Below are positions 24,252-36,000 of a DNA stretch of 64,000 nt, in pieces. The stretch is taken from contig CAUEEP010000760.1 in NCBI GenBank assembly GCA_958450365.1, positions 1,286,962 to 1,350,961 on the forward strand. The letters are read 5' to 3'. Position 1 is the first letter of the stretch, and every line of letters begins with the position of its first letter. The position numbers and the translations under genes are program-made. Source of the DNA: Mesorhabditis belari. Lineage: Eukaryota > Nematoda > Chromadorea > Rhabditida > Rhabditidae. The notes below the pieces were generated by a model. It was not told the origin of the DNA. It saw only the letters and a program-made list of their open reading frames with translations, and did not search any database.

Positions 24252-24325
24252 AACTTCGAATATCTCAAGTTCCTACTAGAAACTAGAGTTGTGACGAAAA
24301 CAGTTTTGCTGTTGACAATTTAAGG

Positions 24326-24614
24326 TTTTTCCCAGCACCAACCCTTTGATTTTGACTATTTTGACTATCATTCGATTCAGAATAAAATTGCGCGTCGAAT
24401 GATACCAAAATTAACTTAAAATATAATATCCACGCAAAGTTATGAGACAAAAACCTAAACCCCGCCCATTATGCACCGGACTTAACCTTTTGTCTCATAA
24501 CTTTACGTGGATATTATATTTTAAGTTGATTTTGGTATCATTCGATGCGAAATTTTATTCTGAATCGAATGATATTTAAAATAGTCAAAATCGAAAGGTT
24601 AGTGCTGAGGAAAA
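24326..24614. mobile_element. Foldback element, near-perfect palindrome
   Basis: TTTGATTTTGACTATTTT (left) pairs with AAATAGTCAAAATCGAAA (right), and TATAATATCCACG with CGTGGATATTATA. The arms are about 120 bp with a short spacer near 24462. No coding capacity. Confidence 0.85.
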
Positions 24615-24874
24615 CACGAAGAACCTTAACTCGCCAACGGCGAAAAGATCGACAGATTTTGTTACAAGTTTACTGAAAATCACAGGCTAAAAGTATAATC
24701 AGCTAAAGATAATAAAGGTTTTTGGCATCATTTCGGGTTCGGACCAACATTTCGGCTAATCAATCAACCTCCTGTCACGAAATTTTCACTTCACTAAAGA
24801 GAAAAGAGATTTTCTAAATCTATAGCCTATAGAAAGACCTATAGAAAGAGAAAGAAAGAAAACCTATAGAAAGA

Positions 24875-25040
24875 GAATCGATAGCCACACTTTTCTAGTC
24901 TTTATAGATCTATAGCCACACTTTTATAGCCTTTATAGGTCTATAGCCACGCTTTTTTAGCCTTTATAGGTCTATAGCCACGCTTTTTTAGCCTTTATAG
25001 ATCTATAGCCACGCTTTTATAGCCTTTATAGCCACGCTAA
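24875..25040. repeat. ~32-bp minisatellite
   Basis: About five copies of a unit containing TATAGCCACGCTTTTTTAGC and CCTTTATAG. Confidence 0.88.
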
Positions 25041-26155
25041 ACCTTCTTTAACAATTCAAAGCCATTAAAAAGAAATTCTGAAAATACGGTTACTCGATAA
25101 AATTTAGAAAGATGCAGAAAGAAAAAAGGAAAAATTAAAAATCGACTTTGATTCCTTGTAACTATTGCTAAACTTGCATGAACTTTTGCAAAAAAAGCTT
25201 CCAATAAAGTAGAAAAGCTTTTCTAGAATCTTTTAAGATTCAAAAGTACAACTAGAGTAAAAAAAAATGTCATAAAATTTGTTTTTAAAATCACTTTTTC
25301 TGGGTAGCGGTTTTTCTTTTCTCTTTTCGGCGACTTGCCAAAAAGCAAACAAAAAGGAGTACAAGCGAAGAGGAAAATTGAGGAATTCCTTTGGAGTTTT
25401 TTGAGGAAAAAAGGAAAAGAAAGTAAAAGAATCGATTTCAGCCACTTTTTCGTCTCTTTTGGCGTTCTTTTGCTCTTTTTCTGTTGTTACTAGTTAGTTT
25501 TTCTTTCATCATCCAGTGTTTTCCAGTCAAGCTATAATATATAGCGATCTCATAAAGCTTTAGAAAATTTAAAATCCATAAAATCCATAAAATCTTCTAA
25601 AATATTGTAAAAATGAAAATTTCAAGTACGTTTTTAAACAAATAAATCAGAAAATTTATATTTTTGGCGTCGAGACAGAAATTTTGATTTGTTGCAATCA
25701 AATTTTGATTTGTATCTAAACTAAAACAATATAAATTGTTAATAAAGAGCAATAAAAAGAGCAAAACAATAAAGAGCAATAAAAAGCTGAAAATTTAAGC
25801 TACAACTAACTAAATAAGTAGTAGAAACTAATTAGATAACTTTAAAATCAAGCTTTAAAATCAATTTTAGTCTTTAGAATCAATTCTAGTCTTTAGAATA
25901 AGATTTAAATGTGGAAAATTGTTGTAAAAATGTTTTATAATAAGTTCGACCGCAAAAGGCTTTGTTTGTTCATCGATTTGGGAACACTTTTGTCAGATTT
26001 CAATTCGAATGTACGAAAATTTGAATGTAAAAGCTTTCTTTGTCCCTTTCTCCAAAACAAGCAAGTCTCGTGGGAGTTGGATTTCGAAAAAATGACTAGC
26101 AGAGTTTAGCTAAATCGTTTTTATTGCAAATTGTATCGCAATACAAATTGTAATA
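25041..26155. other. Intergenic, nothing recognised
   Basis: Very AT-rich. Short open frames show no conserved motif. Confidence 0.4.
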
Positions 26156-26696
26156 TTGGGTTGGTGAGTTGAAAACTGCGGGACTTTGAATTAAAATTTA
26201 TTCAACATAAAACCATGAATTCATTTCAAATAATTTCCATTATTATTGACGACTTCTGCCCATTTTACAGGCAATTTGCGGATTCCTCTTTCGTAGTAGG
26301 ATTTTGGTTTGTGTGTGAGACAAGTGTGAGACTCAAAAATGGAGGACTGGAGATGTCAGCTGTCAGCCCAGTTTGAGCACTTTCTTCAAAAGAAACCCAT
26401 TTTGGTGTCAATAGAAAAGTTGTAGAGAATCAAAAATTAGGATTATAGCCAAATTTCCAAAAAGATACACTTAGTAGTTTCGCTTAAAAGGAAAGTTTTG
26501 TTGCAAGCTTTGTGAAAATTCGTAAATTTGGCATTTCTTCAAAACCAGTTTTTGAATCGTTCTGAAAATTTGGATATAAGCTTCATTTTTGATTCTCTAC
26601 AACTTTTCCATTGACACCAAAATGGGTTTCTTTTGAAGAAAGTGCTCAAACTGTCACATATGACAATAGCCCGCAGTTTTCAATTCACCAATCCAA
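26156..26696. mobile_element. TTGGGTTGGTGAATTG foldback MITE, copy D, longest
   Basis: Both termini are present: TTGGGTTGGTGAGTTGAAAA after TA, and CAATTCACCAATCCAA at the right. The interior matches copy A (ATTATTGACGACTTCTGCCC) plus the palindrome shared by all copies. Confidence 0.88.
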
Positions 26697-27547
26697 TCCA
26701 AATGCAATTTAAAAATCGTTTGTAATGCTAAATTGCTAAATTGCAATTGCACAGAGTTTTGGCTATGTAAAGCTACGTAAAGCTTTCAAAGAATCAGCTT
26801 AAATATTTGATGAAACAAACAAAAAAGGAAATCTCTTCAAAAGTGTTTAAAGAATGACAGCAAAGATTGAAAGAGGCGTCGAAAATTGGTCAAAAGGCTT
26901 AGGTTTACATAAAAAGGCGATTTACATCAAAGTCTAACCGATTTGGGTGTTTGAAGTGTGCATTGATCGAGAATAAAACCCTATTCTATTCTTTGTTTGA
27001 TCGTTCTCCTATTTGTACAGGCCCTCAGCATCGGGTGCCTCTTTGGGATCAAATATATGTATCGAATACAACAAATTATTAGTGTTAGTACAAGAATTTG
27101 CTATTCAAAAAAGCTATTTTATAGACTTAAATGAGAATTGAATATTTGAATGGATTGAATGGGATTGGAAATGGGTAAAAACGAGAATCTAAAAGTTTGA
27201 GCTGGGTTTTTGAGGACTAATGGAATGGAATTTGAAAGGAAACCTTTAAAAGAAGGCACTTTAGGGTCGATTCTTGATGAAAATTGCTCTAACATTTTCA
27301 TCGAGAATCTAAAATATAGGTTAAAGTGTTTTAAAAGGTCAAAATAAGCCTAGAAACAATAAAAACGATCCGGCTGGAGTCATGGGAATCTACCTAATTA
27401 ATCTACCGACGTTAAGTATCCAAAAGATTCGATACGACAAAAGAGGCTGAAATTGATGAAAATTGGTTTTCTAGTTGAAATCTAGTTTAAGAGATCTAGT
27501 TTAAGAAATCTTGTTGAAAAATCTCTAATTACAAAGGAAAACTATGG
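26697..27547. other. Intergenic, nothing recognised
   Basis: No supported exon. A short GC-richer patch at about 27018-27050 (CAGGCCCTCAGCATCGGG) is unexplained. Confidence 0.35.
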
Positions 27548-27868
27548 TCCGTATTGGAACCGTATTGGAACCGTCTTAGATCAAAATAGGAACCTTATTG
27601 AAACCGTATTGGAACCGTATTGGAACCGTATTGGAACCGTATTGGATCAAAATAGGAACCGTATTGGAACCGTATTGGATCAAAATAGGAACCGTATTGG
27701 AACCGTATTGGATCAAAATAGGAACCGTATTGGATCAAAATAGGAACCGTATTGGATCAAAATAGGAACCGTATTGGATCAAAATAGGAACCGTATTGGA
27801 ACCGTATTGGATCAAAATAGGAACCGTATTGGAACCGTATTGGATCAAAATAGGAACCGTATTGGAAT
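27548..27868. repeat. 11-bp satellite GGAACCGTATT, copy 2
   Basis: About 29 units of GGAACCGTATT alternating with GGATCAAAATA. The same satellite as at 4199-4545, where the variant unit is GGAACAAAATA. Confidence 0.95.
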
Positions 27869-27985
27869 CGGTCAATAGACGAATATAATTAAAAAATAGA
27901 AACAAACCACCACAAAGAACATGAATACCATGAAAATCAGTGGCCAAATAAAAAATACTATATACTTCGCTATACGCTTCGTCTA
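27869..27985 (-). pseudogene. COX3-like mitochondrial insertion (numt)
   Basis: The minus strand reads FYLATDFHGIHVLCGGLFLF followed by FNYIRLL, which matches the conserved region of cytochrome c oxidase subunit III (pattern FxLATxFHGxHV). Most codons end in T, as in nematode mitochondrial genes and unlike the nuclear genes here. About 35 codons are alignable; upstream homology is unclear. An Asp stands where the family has Gly (ATGFHG). It directly abuts the 11-bp satellite, so it is a short nuclear copy, not a working gene. Confidence 0.65.
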
Positions 27986-28489
27986 AGAGACTTTGAGGGC
28001 TAAAATACCCACAAGCGTTATCTCTAGCTATTTTTAGACTATTCCTCAAAAAGTCCGTGCTCTAGCTTCGTCAATCGATCAATCGAACATCGAATAATAG
28101 GATGAGTCACGAGCACAAAGTAAAAACGGAAATGGTAGGAGGTAAACAAGCAAAAGAGATGTGTAAATAGGGTGAAAGATTTATTATTGAATTATCTCCC
28201 AGATTGAATCTGTTTGTGAAAAGAGATAGTAGGAGTTGTTTCTCAGCAAAATATGAAATTGGAAATTGTTTTTGAGGATTGGAAATGTAAAAGATTGATT
28301 TGTTGGGGTTGAAACGCTGGAGAGTTCCCAGTTTTGATGAACTGAAGAAATTTGGATGCCTTTGGCTTTGGAAATTTGGCTGTACAGGATACTTTGTGCT
28401 AGAATATATTATAGAAGCATACCTTTTCTGGTGTCATTTTTCTTGTGATAACGATAAAGAAGTTAAAGTTTAGTGATAAAGAAAGACAA

Positions 28490-28655
28490 AAAGAAAGAAT
28501 AAAGAAAGAATCAAGAAAGAATAAAGAAAGAATAAAGAAAGAATAAAGAAAGAAATAAAGAAAGAATAAAGAAAGAATAAAGAAAGAATAAAGAAAGAAA
28601 AAGAAAGAATAAAGAAAGAAATAAAGAAAGACAAAAAGAAAGAATAAAGAAAAGA
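28490..28655. repeat. Purine minisatellite (AAAGAAAGAAT)
   Basis: About 165 bp of AAAGAAAGAAT and related purine units. Confidence 0.9.
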
Positions 28656-29052
28656 GAGATAAAGAAATTAAAGTTCATTGCAATAGAAAAGGTGTTTTTA
28701 CAGTCTTAAGCACAAAGTAAATTTAGCAAAACAGATTTGAAGCTTATTGAAGATTTGGAAAATCAAAATTTTAGGTTAATTTGTGATATAAAGGTCATAC
28801 AAAAGGAAAAGTCCAAGAATTTAACGCCAAAATGACCCTTGAACAACTTATCTCAGAAACAAAACACTTTAGCCCAAAACTTTCAACTAGTTTCAACTTC
28901 AAAAATTGAAACAACACTTGGGCGTGGTGTTTTTCTATCAAAAAGATCAATTTTTTCTCCATTACATTTCCCGATTTCTCGACAGAATGTGGGGAAAGGC
29001 TAAATACGTTCACAACACACCGTCGCCCTTGGTGATCTCCCTTTTTCTTTTC

Positions 29053-30173
29053 CAACCAACCACAATCTTTCAAACCAACCACAATCCAAATCATCCACCA
29101 TTTCTTTAAACAATAAATCACCCAAACTCGAGCTCTTTTTGCAAGCAGAACGTAAAAAATCAGGAACTGGACTTGGGAAGAGAAATTTTAAATAAAATAA
29201 ATTAGCAACAAAACATTTAAATTAGTAACAAATCACTCGATTTAACCGAAAAAACACCTAAATTAGCAACGACCAACTTAAATAGCCCATTATCTTGGCA
29301 TTTCAATGGAAAATCTCGACAAATCACTTGAATTAGCCACAAAACACTTAAATTAGCAACAAATCACTCGATTTAACCAAAAAACACCTAAATTAGCAAC
29401 AAATTTCTCGTTTATCTTGGCATTTCAATGAAAAATGTCAACAAATCGCTTGAATTAGCCACAAAACATTTAAATTAGCAACAAATCACTCGATTTAACC
29501 GAAAAACACTTAAATTAGCAACAAACGGCTTAAACAGCCCATTTTCTGGACATTTCAATGGAAAATGTCAACAAATCACTTGAATTAGCCACAAAACATT
29601 TAAATTAGCAACAAATCATTCGATTTAACCAAAAAACCACAATCTTTCAAAGCAACAAACGGCTTAAACAGCCCATTATCTTGGCATTTCAGTGGAAAAT
29701 GTCAACAAATCACTTGAATTAGCCACAAAACATTTAAATTAGCAACAAATCACTCGATTTAACCGAAAAACACTTAAATTAGCAACAAACGGCTTAAACA
29801 GCCCATTTTCTGAACATTTCAATGGAAAATCTCGACAAATCGCTTGAATTAGCCAAAAAACATTCAAATTAGTAACAAATCACTCGATTTAACCGAAAAA
29901 ACACCTAAATTAGCAACGAACAACTTAAATAGCCCATTATCTTGGCATTTCAATGGAAAATCTCGACAAATCACTTGAATTAGCCACAAAACATTTAAAT
30001 TAGCAACAAATCATTCGATTTAACCAACCAACCACAATCTTTCAAAACAACCACAATCCAAATCATCCACTATCCACCAAACCATTTCTTTAAACAATAA
30101 ATCACCCAAACTCGAGCTCTTTTTGCAAGCAGAACGTAAAAAATCAGGAACTGGACTTGGGAAGAGAAATTTT
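29053..30173. repeat. ~130-bp satellite block flanked by direct repeats
   Basis: Between about 29190 and 30022 there are 6-7 tandem copies of a 122-134-bp unit (anchor AATCACTCGATTTAACC at about 29231, 29362, 29484, 29614, 29748, 29878 and 30009). The block is bracketed by direct repeats at 29053-29189 and 30023-30173, both running from AACCACAATCTTTCAAA through ACTCGAGCTCTTTTTGCAAG to GGGAAGAGAAATTTT. A fragment of the flank (ACCACAATCTTTCAAA) also appears inside the block near 29636. Confidence 0.9.
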
Positions 30174-30770
30174 GTCAGTTTTTGTCAGAAATTTTTTCAG
30201 AAAATGAAAGCTTTGGATTCCCAGAATGAAAAGATTTTTTTTAATCAAAATGAATGCTTTGAATTCCAGAATTTGGTCGAGTAATAGTAAACAAAAACTA
30301 TTTTTTGCGAGTTCAATCAATTTTTGCTGTGTTCGTTTCTTTTTCAATAAAAGGAATTCCTTGATAAGAAGGCCTATAAAGGGGAAAAACAAAGGGCAAG
30401 CTTATCAAAGATGTTTGAAAAGAAAGCTACTTGATTTTGAACTGAACTAATTCACTAACTAATTCAAATCAAGCAACATATCCTTTTTTCAAGATTTATT
30501 CAAACCCCACGGTTTATTCAAATCCCACGGTTTATTCAAGCAGAGGTTCTTTCGTGTTAGAAATTCCAATCACCTTCAATAAACTTGTGTAGAACTCTTT
30601 TCCACTAAGAACTCCCAGAATTTGGGATCGATTCCCCGAGAGTTTTGAGAGAGTTCAATCGTCTTGAAGCCTTTAAGCTATATATAGATGATCCTATCTG
30701 TAGGTGATCTTGTTCTTGAAGTTCTAGTTGATTCTTGACTTTATCTGTGCTACTCAATTATTACATACAT

Positions 30771-31529
30771 TACAGGATAATCAAAAAAGAACAGGATGAT
30801 CAAAAGCGAACAGGATGATCAAAAACGAACAGGATGATCAAAAAGCTTGTAATATTTGCAAAATAAACGCTTTACCTTTATCTCGACGACCAAATGCTAA
30901 CCAGGATAATGCAGGGAAAAAGTTCCTTTACAAAAGATGCTCGATTTTTCAGCTAAAACTCAGATCAGAATCGGATTTACTATATAGTATTTTGAAGCTG
31001 AAATTCTGGAAAGCATTTCTACACCTAAACCATCCTGATCAGAGCTATTTAGCTCTCCAAAAAATCATTGTAGTGGGCTGAAGGAAACCTGTCATGGCGC
31101 CCACCTATTTGAACCTGTTTTCAATTGAAAAACCCTTCAAAAACCCTTTTTAAATTTACATTTTTGTTTTAAGTAACAGTTCGAATGTTATTTTAAAAGA
31201 TAAAATCTCTCGTCAAATTAAAAATAGTCTTCAAAAACTTGAAAAACATGCGAAATTGTGTTTGTCTGATGAGCGGTTTGTCTCGAATGCAGTGCAAGAC
31301 TTCTTGAAAAGGCTAGAAATTTCTGATCGAAGTGATTTATTTATAGAAATGTTCATCAGAAAGTCAGCTTCAAAATACTATTAAACACAGTAAATTTTGC
31401 TTTAGCTTTCATTTAGAAAATGAATCATTTACAAGTACTATATAGTATTTTGAAGCTGAAATTCTGGAAAGCATTTCTACACCTAAACCATCCTGATCAG
31501 AGCTATTTAGCTTTTTGATCACCCTGTAG
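30771..31529. mobile_element. Tc1-like terminal-repeat element, no transposase
   Basis: TACAGGATAATCAAAAA at the left and TTTTTGATCACCCTGTA at the right are inverted. Near the left end AACAGGATGATCAAAA is repeated about three times. A ~75-bp stretch (TTTTGAAGCTGAAATTCTGG and onward) occurs twice, at about 30978 and 31438. I could not read a transposase. Confidence 0.6.
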
Positions 31530-31617
31530 TGAAGGTGTGAAAACGAAAATAAAGTTTGGGATAGGTTAAGGATAAACCAAAAACCCAGAACTTTCGATAC
31601 TTTCCTGTTACGCAGCT

Positions 31618-32021
31618 CGACCAAGACCTAAGAAGTACGGATCTGCGGCAGCCCTCGGGACTCAGAGATCCAGTGGAAGTGATCGAGAGAAAAAGACTCA
31701 GATGGGCCGGCCACGTAGCCGACAGATGAACGATACGGAAGAACAGACGATAGATGGACGATACGGATCACAGAGTGGCTACCACGAGACCAGAAGAAGC
31801 CCATCGGAAGACCAGCAACGAGGTGGGGCACAAGAGTGGCAGCGACGGTCAGAGAAAGGATGGCTAGAGTCGCACCAGCACAAGCAAGTCGAAGACTTCG
31901 AACCAGGAACAGCCAAGATAGGAAATACTGGATGACAATAGCAAGGGATAGAGAAATGTGGAAGCAGGTTGTGATCTGCGCAAATAGGAACACCTAAATG
32001 CGAAGCCAGATCAAAAAAAAA
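31618..32021 (+). pseudogene. Non-LTR retrotransposon (LINE) 3' end, 5'-truncated
   Basis: The plus strand encodes RKRLRWAGHVADR, a motif of the C-terminal region of LINE reverse-transcriptase proteins. After a break around 31735-31765 (in-frame stop plus an imperfect GACGATACGG duplication that shifts frame) it continues with RWTIRITEWLPRDQ, GRPATRWGTRVA and W-rich blocks to a stop at 31995-31997. An A-run follows at 32013-32021. This is the classic footprint of a 5'-truncated LINE copy. The clade was not determined. Confidence 0.8.
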
Positions 32022-32028
32022 CTTTTCT

Positions 32029-32234
32029 GTTATATCACCGCAAAATTTGCTCCTGTATCAATCCTAATATACCCCGTAAAATTTCGATTTTAAAATAACT
32101 GATTTCAGCTTCAAAATAACTGATTCCATTGTGCAATTGGACTTTTTGATATATGCAAATTTTAACAACGCTATCTTTGCGGGATATTATAGGATTGATG
32201 CAGGGAAAAATAGATTTGCGGGGATATAATAAGA
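32029..32234. mobile_element. Short foldback element
   Basis: TGTTATATCACCGCAAAATTTG at the left is mirrored by GATTTGCGGGGATATAATAA at the right, and CAATCCTAATATACCCCG by GCGGGATATTATAGGATTG. It directly follows the LINE A-run. Confidence 0.65.
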
Positions 32235-33020
32235 TCGTATTCTGCAGGAGTAAAGTTATAAGTAATCTAGTAGTAAAAAATCTAGTAGTAAGGTTGGTAG
32301 TAGGCTTGGGTGTGGTGGGGTGAAGGCCGGGGGGAACGGTCGATGGGACGGCCTCGCTTCTTTTACCCCATTCCTGCTCATATAGAGACATCAAGATATA
32401 GAGTACTGAAAACAGAAAGAGATAGGAGAAATCTAGAAAATGTGAAGAGACGCAGACAGGGAAAGGTGTGTGAAAAGGTGCGCAAAAAGTGGCTCAAGGG
32501 TCAATCGCGTCAAATATGGCCTCCCGATGTGTGCCGGTCATTTCCGATCCGAAAATCCCCGCAAAACCGCGAAAATAGTGATGTGATGTGTGCAAAATGA
32601 CACTTTTGAAAGTCTTTTGATGAACTTTGATAGATAGTTTGCCTTGTTTGCCTTGTGCGATGTTAGAGAAGCATTTCTGAAGGTAAACTTTCAGATCTTC
32701 TTCTGACATTAATGTCGATTTCAGTTCTGTTCCGTGGTCCTTCTAACGTAATGAAAATGAAAATGAAAATGATTCTTATTATGAAAATGATCCTTATTAG
32801 AAAATGATCATTCTAACGTTTAAATCGGTTAACTTTACAAAATCGAAACATTTATTTATCATTTATCGCAAGAATGAGATCAAAATTCCATACAAATCCA
32901 TCTACCTCGTCTACGATTAAGTGAAAAGCAACTTTTGGCTTTCATGGTTACAAAGAGGCAAAGAATTGGCACAAGTAAGCACAAGTAAACACAAGAAAAC
33001 ACAAGTAAACAACAAAGTGA
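32235..33020. other. Unrecognised GC-richer stretch, then 3' flank of receptor gene
   Basis: Bases 32300-32590 are richer in G than their surroundings and hold a basic open frame of 96 codons with no family I recognise; it may be part of a mobile element. From about 32740 there are GAAAATGA repeats. No gene is claimed. Confidence 0.3.
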
Positions 33021-36000
33021 TTATCGAAGTGGGGCCCCATAACTGGTAATGATATTCGCCATCCCTAGCGGCTTGATCGGTCCCTCCTTTTGCTCGAGCG
33101 CCTCTCGATCATCCCATAAGGAAGGAGCCTGAATTGGAGTATCAGTTTATCAGTTTGTTTCTTTGAACTTTAAGTTTGTCCCAAATTTAAACTCCTTTCC
33201 ACCAGATCCTCGAGTGATCTGGTGGAATTCACATTTTTTCCTCAATAGAGTTTCTAGAATTTGAAATTTGTTGCCATATCTGTGAATGCAACTCTTATTA
33301 GACTCTTAAAAGACATAAAAACTGGGTAAATTTTACAGAGTTATGCTCGTTTCTGAAAATCTTGAATTTAGTCAATTAGTTTGATCTACTTTCGTTTCTA
33401 GGCATTTGATTTTATCTTATTTTATGATTTTATCTTTGATCTTTATCTTTTTATATTGATTTGATCTTTTCCCTTATTTTACATTATTGTTTCTTAGGAA
33501 TTCAGGTAAATTGATTTGAAGAAAGTGCTTAAGTTTAGATTTATCGTCATTCCTTTTGAATTTTACTACATAATCGTATACTCTCAAAGTGCCCTAAGCT
33601 CTAGTTGAATATCTTTTAATTTTATAAAAAAAAGTCAAACAAATCGGGCAGCTACGAAAGCTATAAAACTCCGCCCCTTTTTCTGCTAGCTTTTTCGTAG
33701 CTGCCCCTTTTATTTGTAATTCCCCACGAAACTAGAAGATATTCAGCTGAGTGGGCAAGAAAGGCACTTTAAAAGTATAGGTAATCGTTGAATTTGCATA
33801 GAATTAATTTATAGTCTCTTTAGTCTATAATTCTTCTTCTGTTCAAGTTTACTGTATGTCATTTTGTCAATTCAATATATTCCATTGTCTTTTTTCATGC
33901 TTACATGAATTAGTTTTGATATAAGTTCGTATACTTGCTCATTACATTCTTGATATCAAATTCTACTTCAATAGAGCACTTCAGAATCTATCCACTCACC
34001 CGTAGAATTATGAAAGTGGTGGCCACGTTTAGCACCGAGAAAATCACCAAGAAGAGCCGGTCTAACACCATTGCAACAAAGGTCCAATCGTCGGAGATCT
34101 GGAATTTGATGGATTATGAGGTTTCTTGATGGATTATGAGGTCCTCTACTTTTAGATAATCCTGTTTTTTATATTTTTAAATATCTATAATCTGATAATC
34201 CATAATCATCCCATAATCAGTTCCAAAGTAGTAAAGTAGGAAATTGTTATTTCAAAGACAATTTTCCGAACCAGGCAAGTTTAGAGGAAGATCTGGTCTT
34301 GATTCTGAACTTGCTTGGTCGCTTCTGGCTTGATTTTGTTGCAAGACTGACTCACAAATGGGTTCTTATGAAGTCAAGCCGGCCCTAGCCTAGCCTGATC
34401 TCTGTACAAGGAATAATCGTATAGTAAAAAACCTTTTAATATTGTACTTGTACTTTTTAATACTGTTTATTGTACTTGACCTTACCTCAGCTTCTTTCTC
34501 GTTGTGCATGAAATGCTCGGCGATGAATCGAACTTGTTGAAGGAGATTGAAGAAAATGGCGTCATTCATTTGATTCGCTTTCTTTCTTGGTTTCTTAAAA
34601 GCCACTGTTGGAGCCAATTTCTCTTCAGGCGGGAAAAGTCTTGTCTGAAATTTGAAATCTGTTTGAATCCATTTGATTTCAGCGATTTTTTTTCTTTCTA
34701 CCTCAGCCTCGTTCAATCTCAAATCGGTCATTCTCATCCCTGGATAGGCTTTGTTGTTCTGTGCCTTCTTCTTGCTTTCTCGAAGCAAACTTCGAGCCAC
34801 TTTCTCTTCTTCTCTAAATTAAAAAAAATAGAATGAACCCTTATCTAGCTATATTTTTATCTAAATTGATTTAATGCTCAAGCCAAAACAATACCGATAT
34901 TTAGCTCCAACAAGACTCGCCGGGTCAACCAAAGCCGGTGGCTTCACCTCACTTTCCTGCTTTTTCGGTCTCCTCATCATCAGAATTCTAAAAAATCAGC
35001 CAATGATCATTTTTCAACAGTTTCCAATTGTTGGAATGCTTATAATCAGTTATTTTATAACCACAATCACATGCCGTCATAGCCGACTGGCTAAGAGCCT
35101 TGGTCGGGATGTCAAGGGTTCAATTTCGTCAGCTAGATTATTGGTTCTTTTTAATATGATTTTTTTCTCTACATTTAGGGCTTATGGGTTGTGCTTGTTT
35201 ATCCTAAATTATTTGTGCGAATGAAATATACCGTATTTTCTTTAATAGTAGTGCCCGCTGAGCGTTGCCTAAATTGCTTGAAAGCTCGAGAACCGCTTAT
35301 CAGAACCTATCGCTTCAGAACCTATCGATGTGGGGTCGGAAAATGTAGCTGATGACGAGCTCTTGTGGGGATTAGAGTGTTGAGCTTGTGCAAAAGCTTG
35401 GAAACCATAAAATAGTCATCAACTCGACTCGGCGGGGTGCACTACTATTAGAGAGAATACGGTATTTAAAATCACTTACATGGGTAACCACTGCAGAAAG
35501 AGCGTTCGAATCCATGGGGACATTCGATGAGCTGAACCCGATCGGAAACGGAAATTCACTGTCACAACGGAAACCGCAGTGGACAAAGCGACGAGGATCA
35601 TTGTGGTGATCAAATAACGACCGAACATTGGAATGACAAGCGATGTTGGAGGCATTAAATCGATCAACACCTGAATTTTTTTATTGTACTTGGTTGGGAA
35701 ATTGAAATTCTTTCGCTATATCAAAGATTGATCCCTTTGAGGCTAGGAATGTTAAAACTATAAGATAACAAACAAATTCTGTTGGCGAATAACTTTTCCG
35801 GCCCTTGGATTAACGATAGAGCCAGCGGGGTTTTTATTGTACATTCTCGTAATTGCTCCCTTTCTGGCAAAAGGCTCACTCTAAAGAGACAACCTCACCC
35901 CTTCCTCATCAATTTACAACATGTCTTACGCGAAAATTTTTGAAAGGACCTTCTAATTTTTTCAGAACGGCTCATAAAAGATTAGATTAACAAACAAAAC

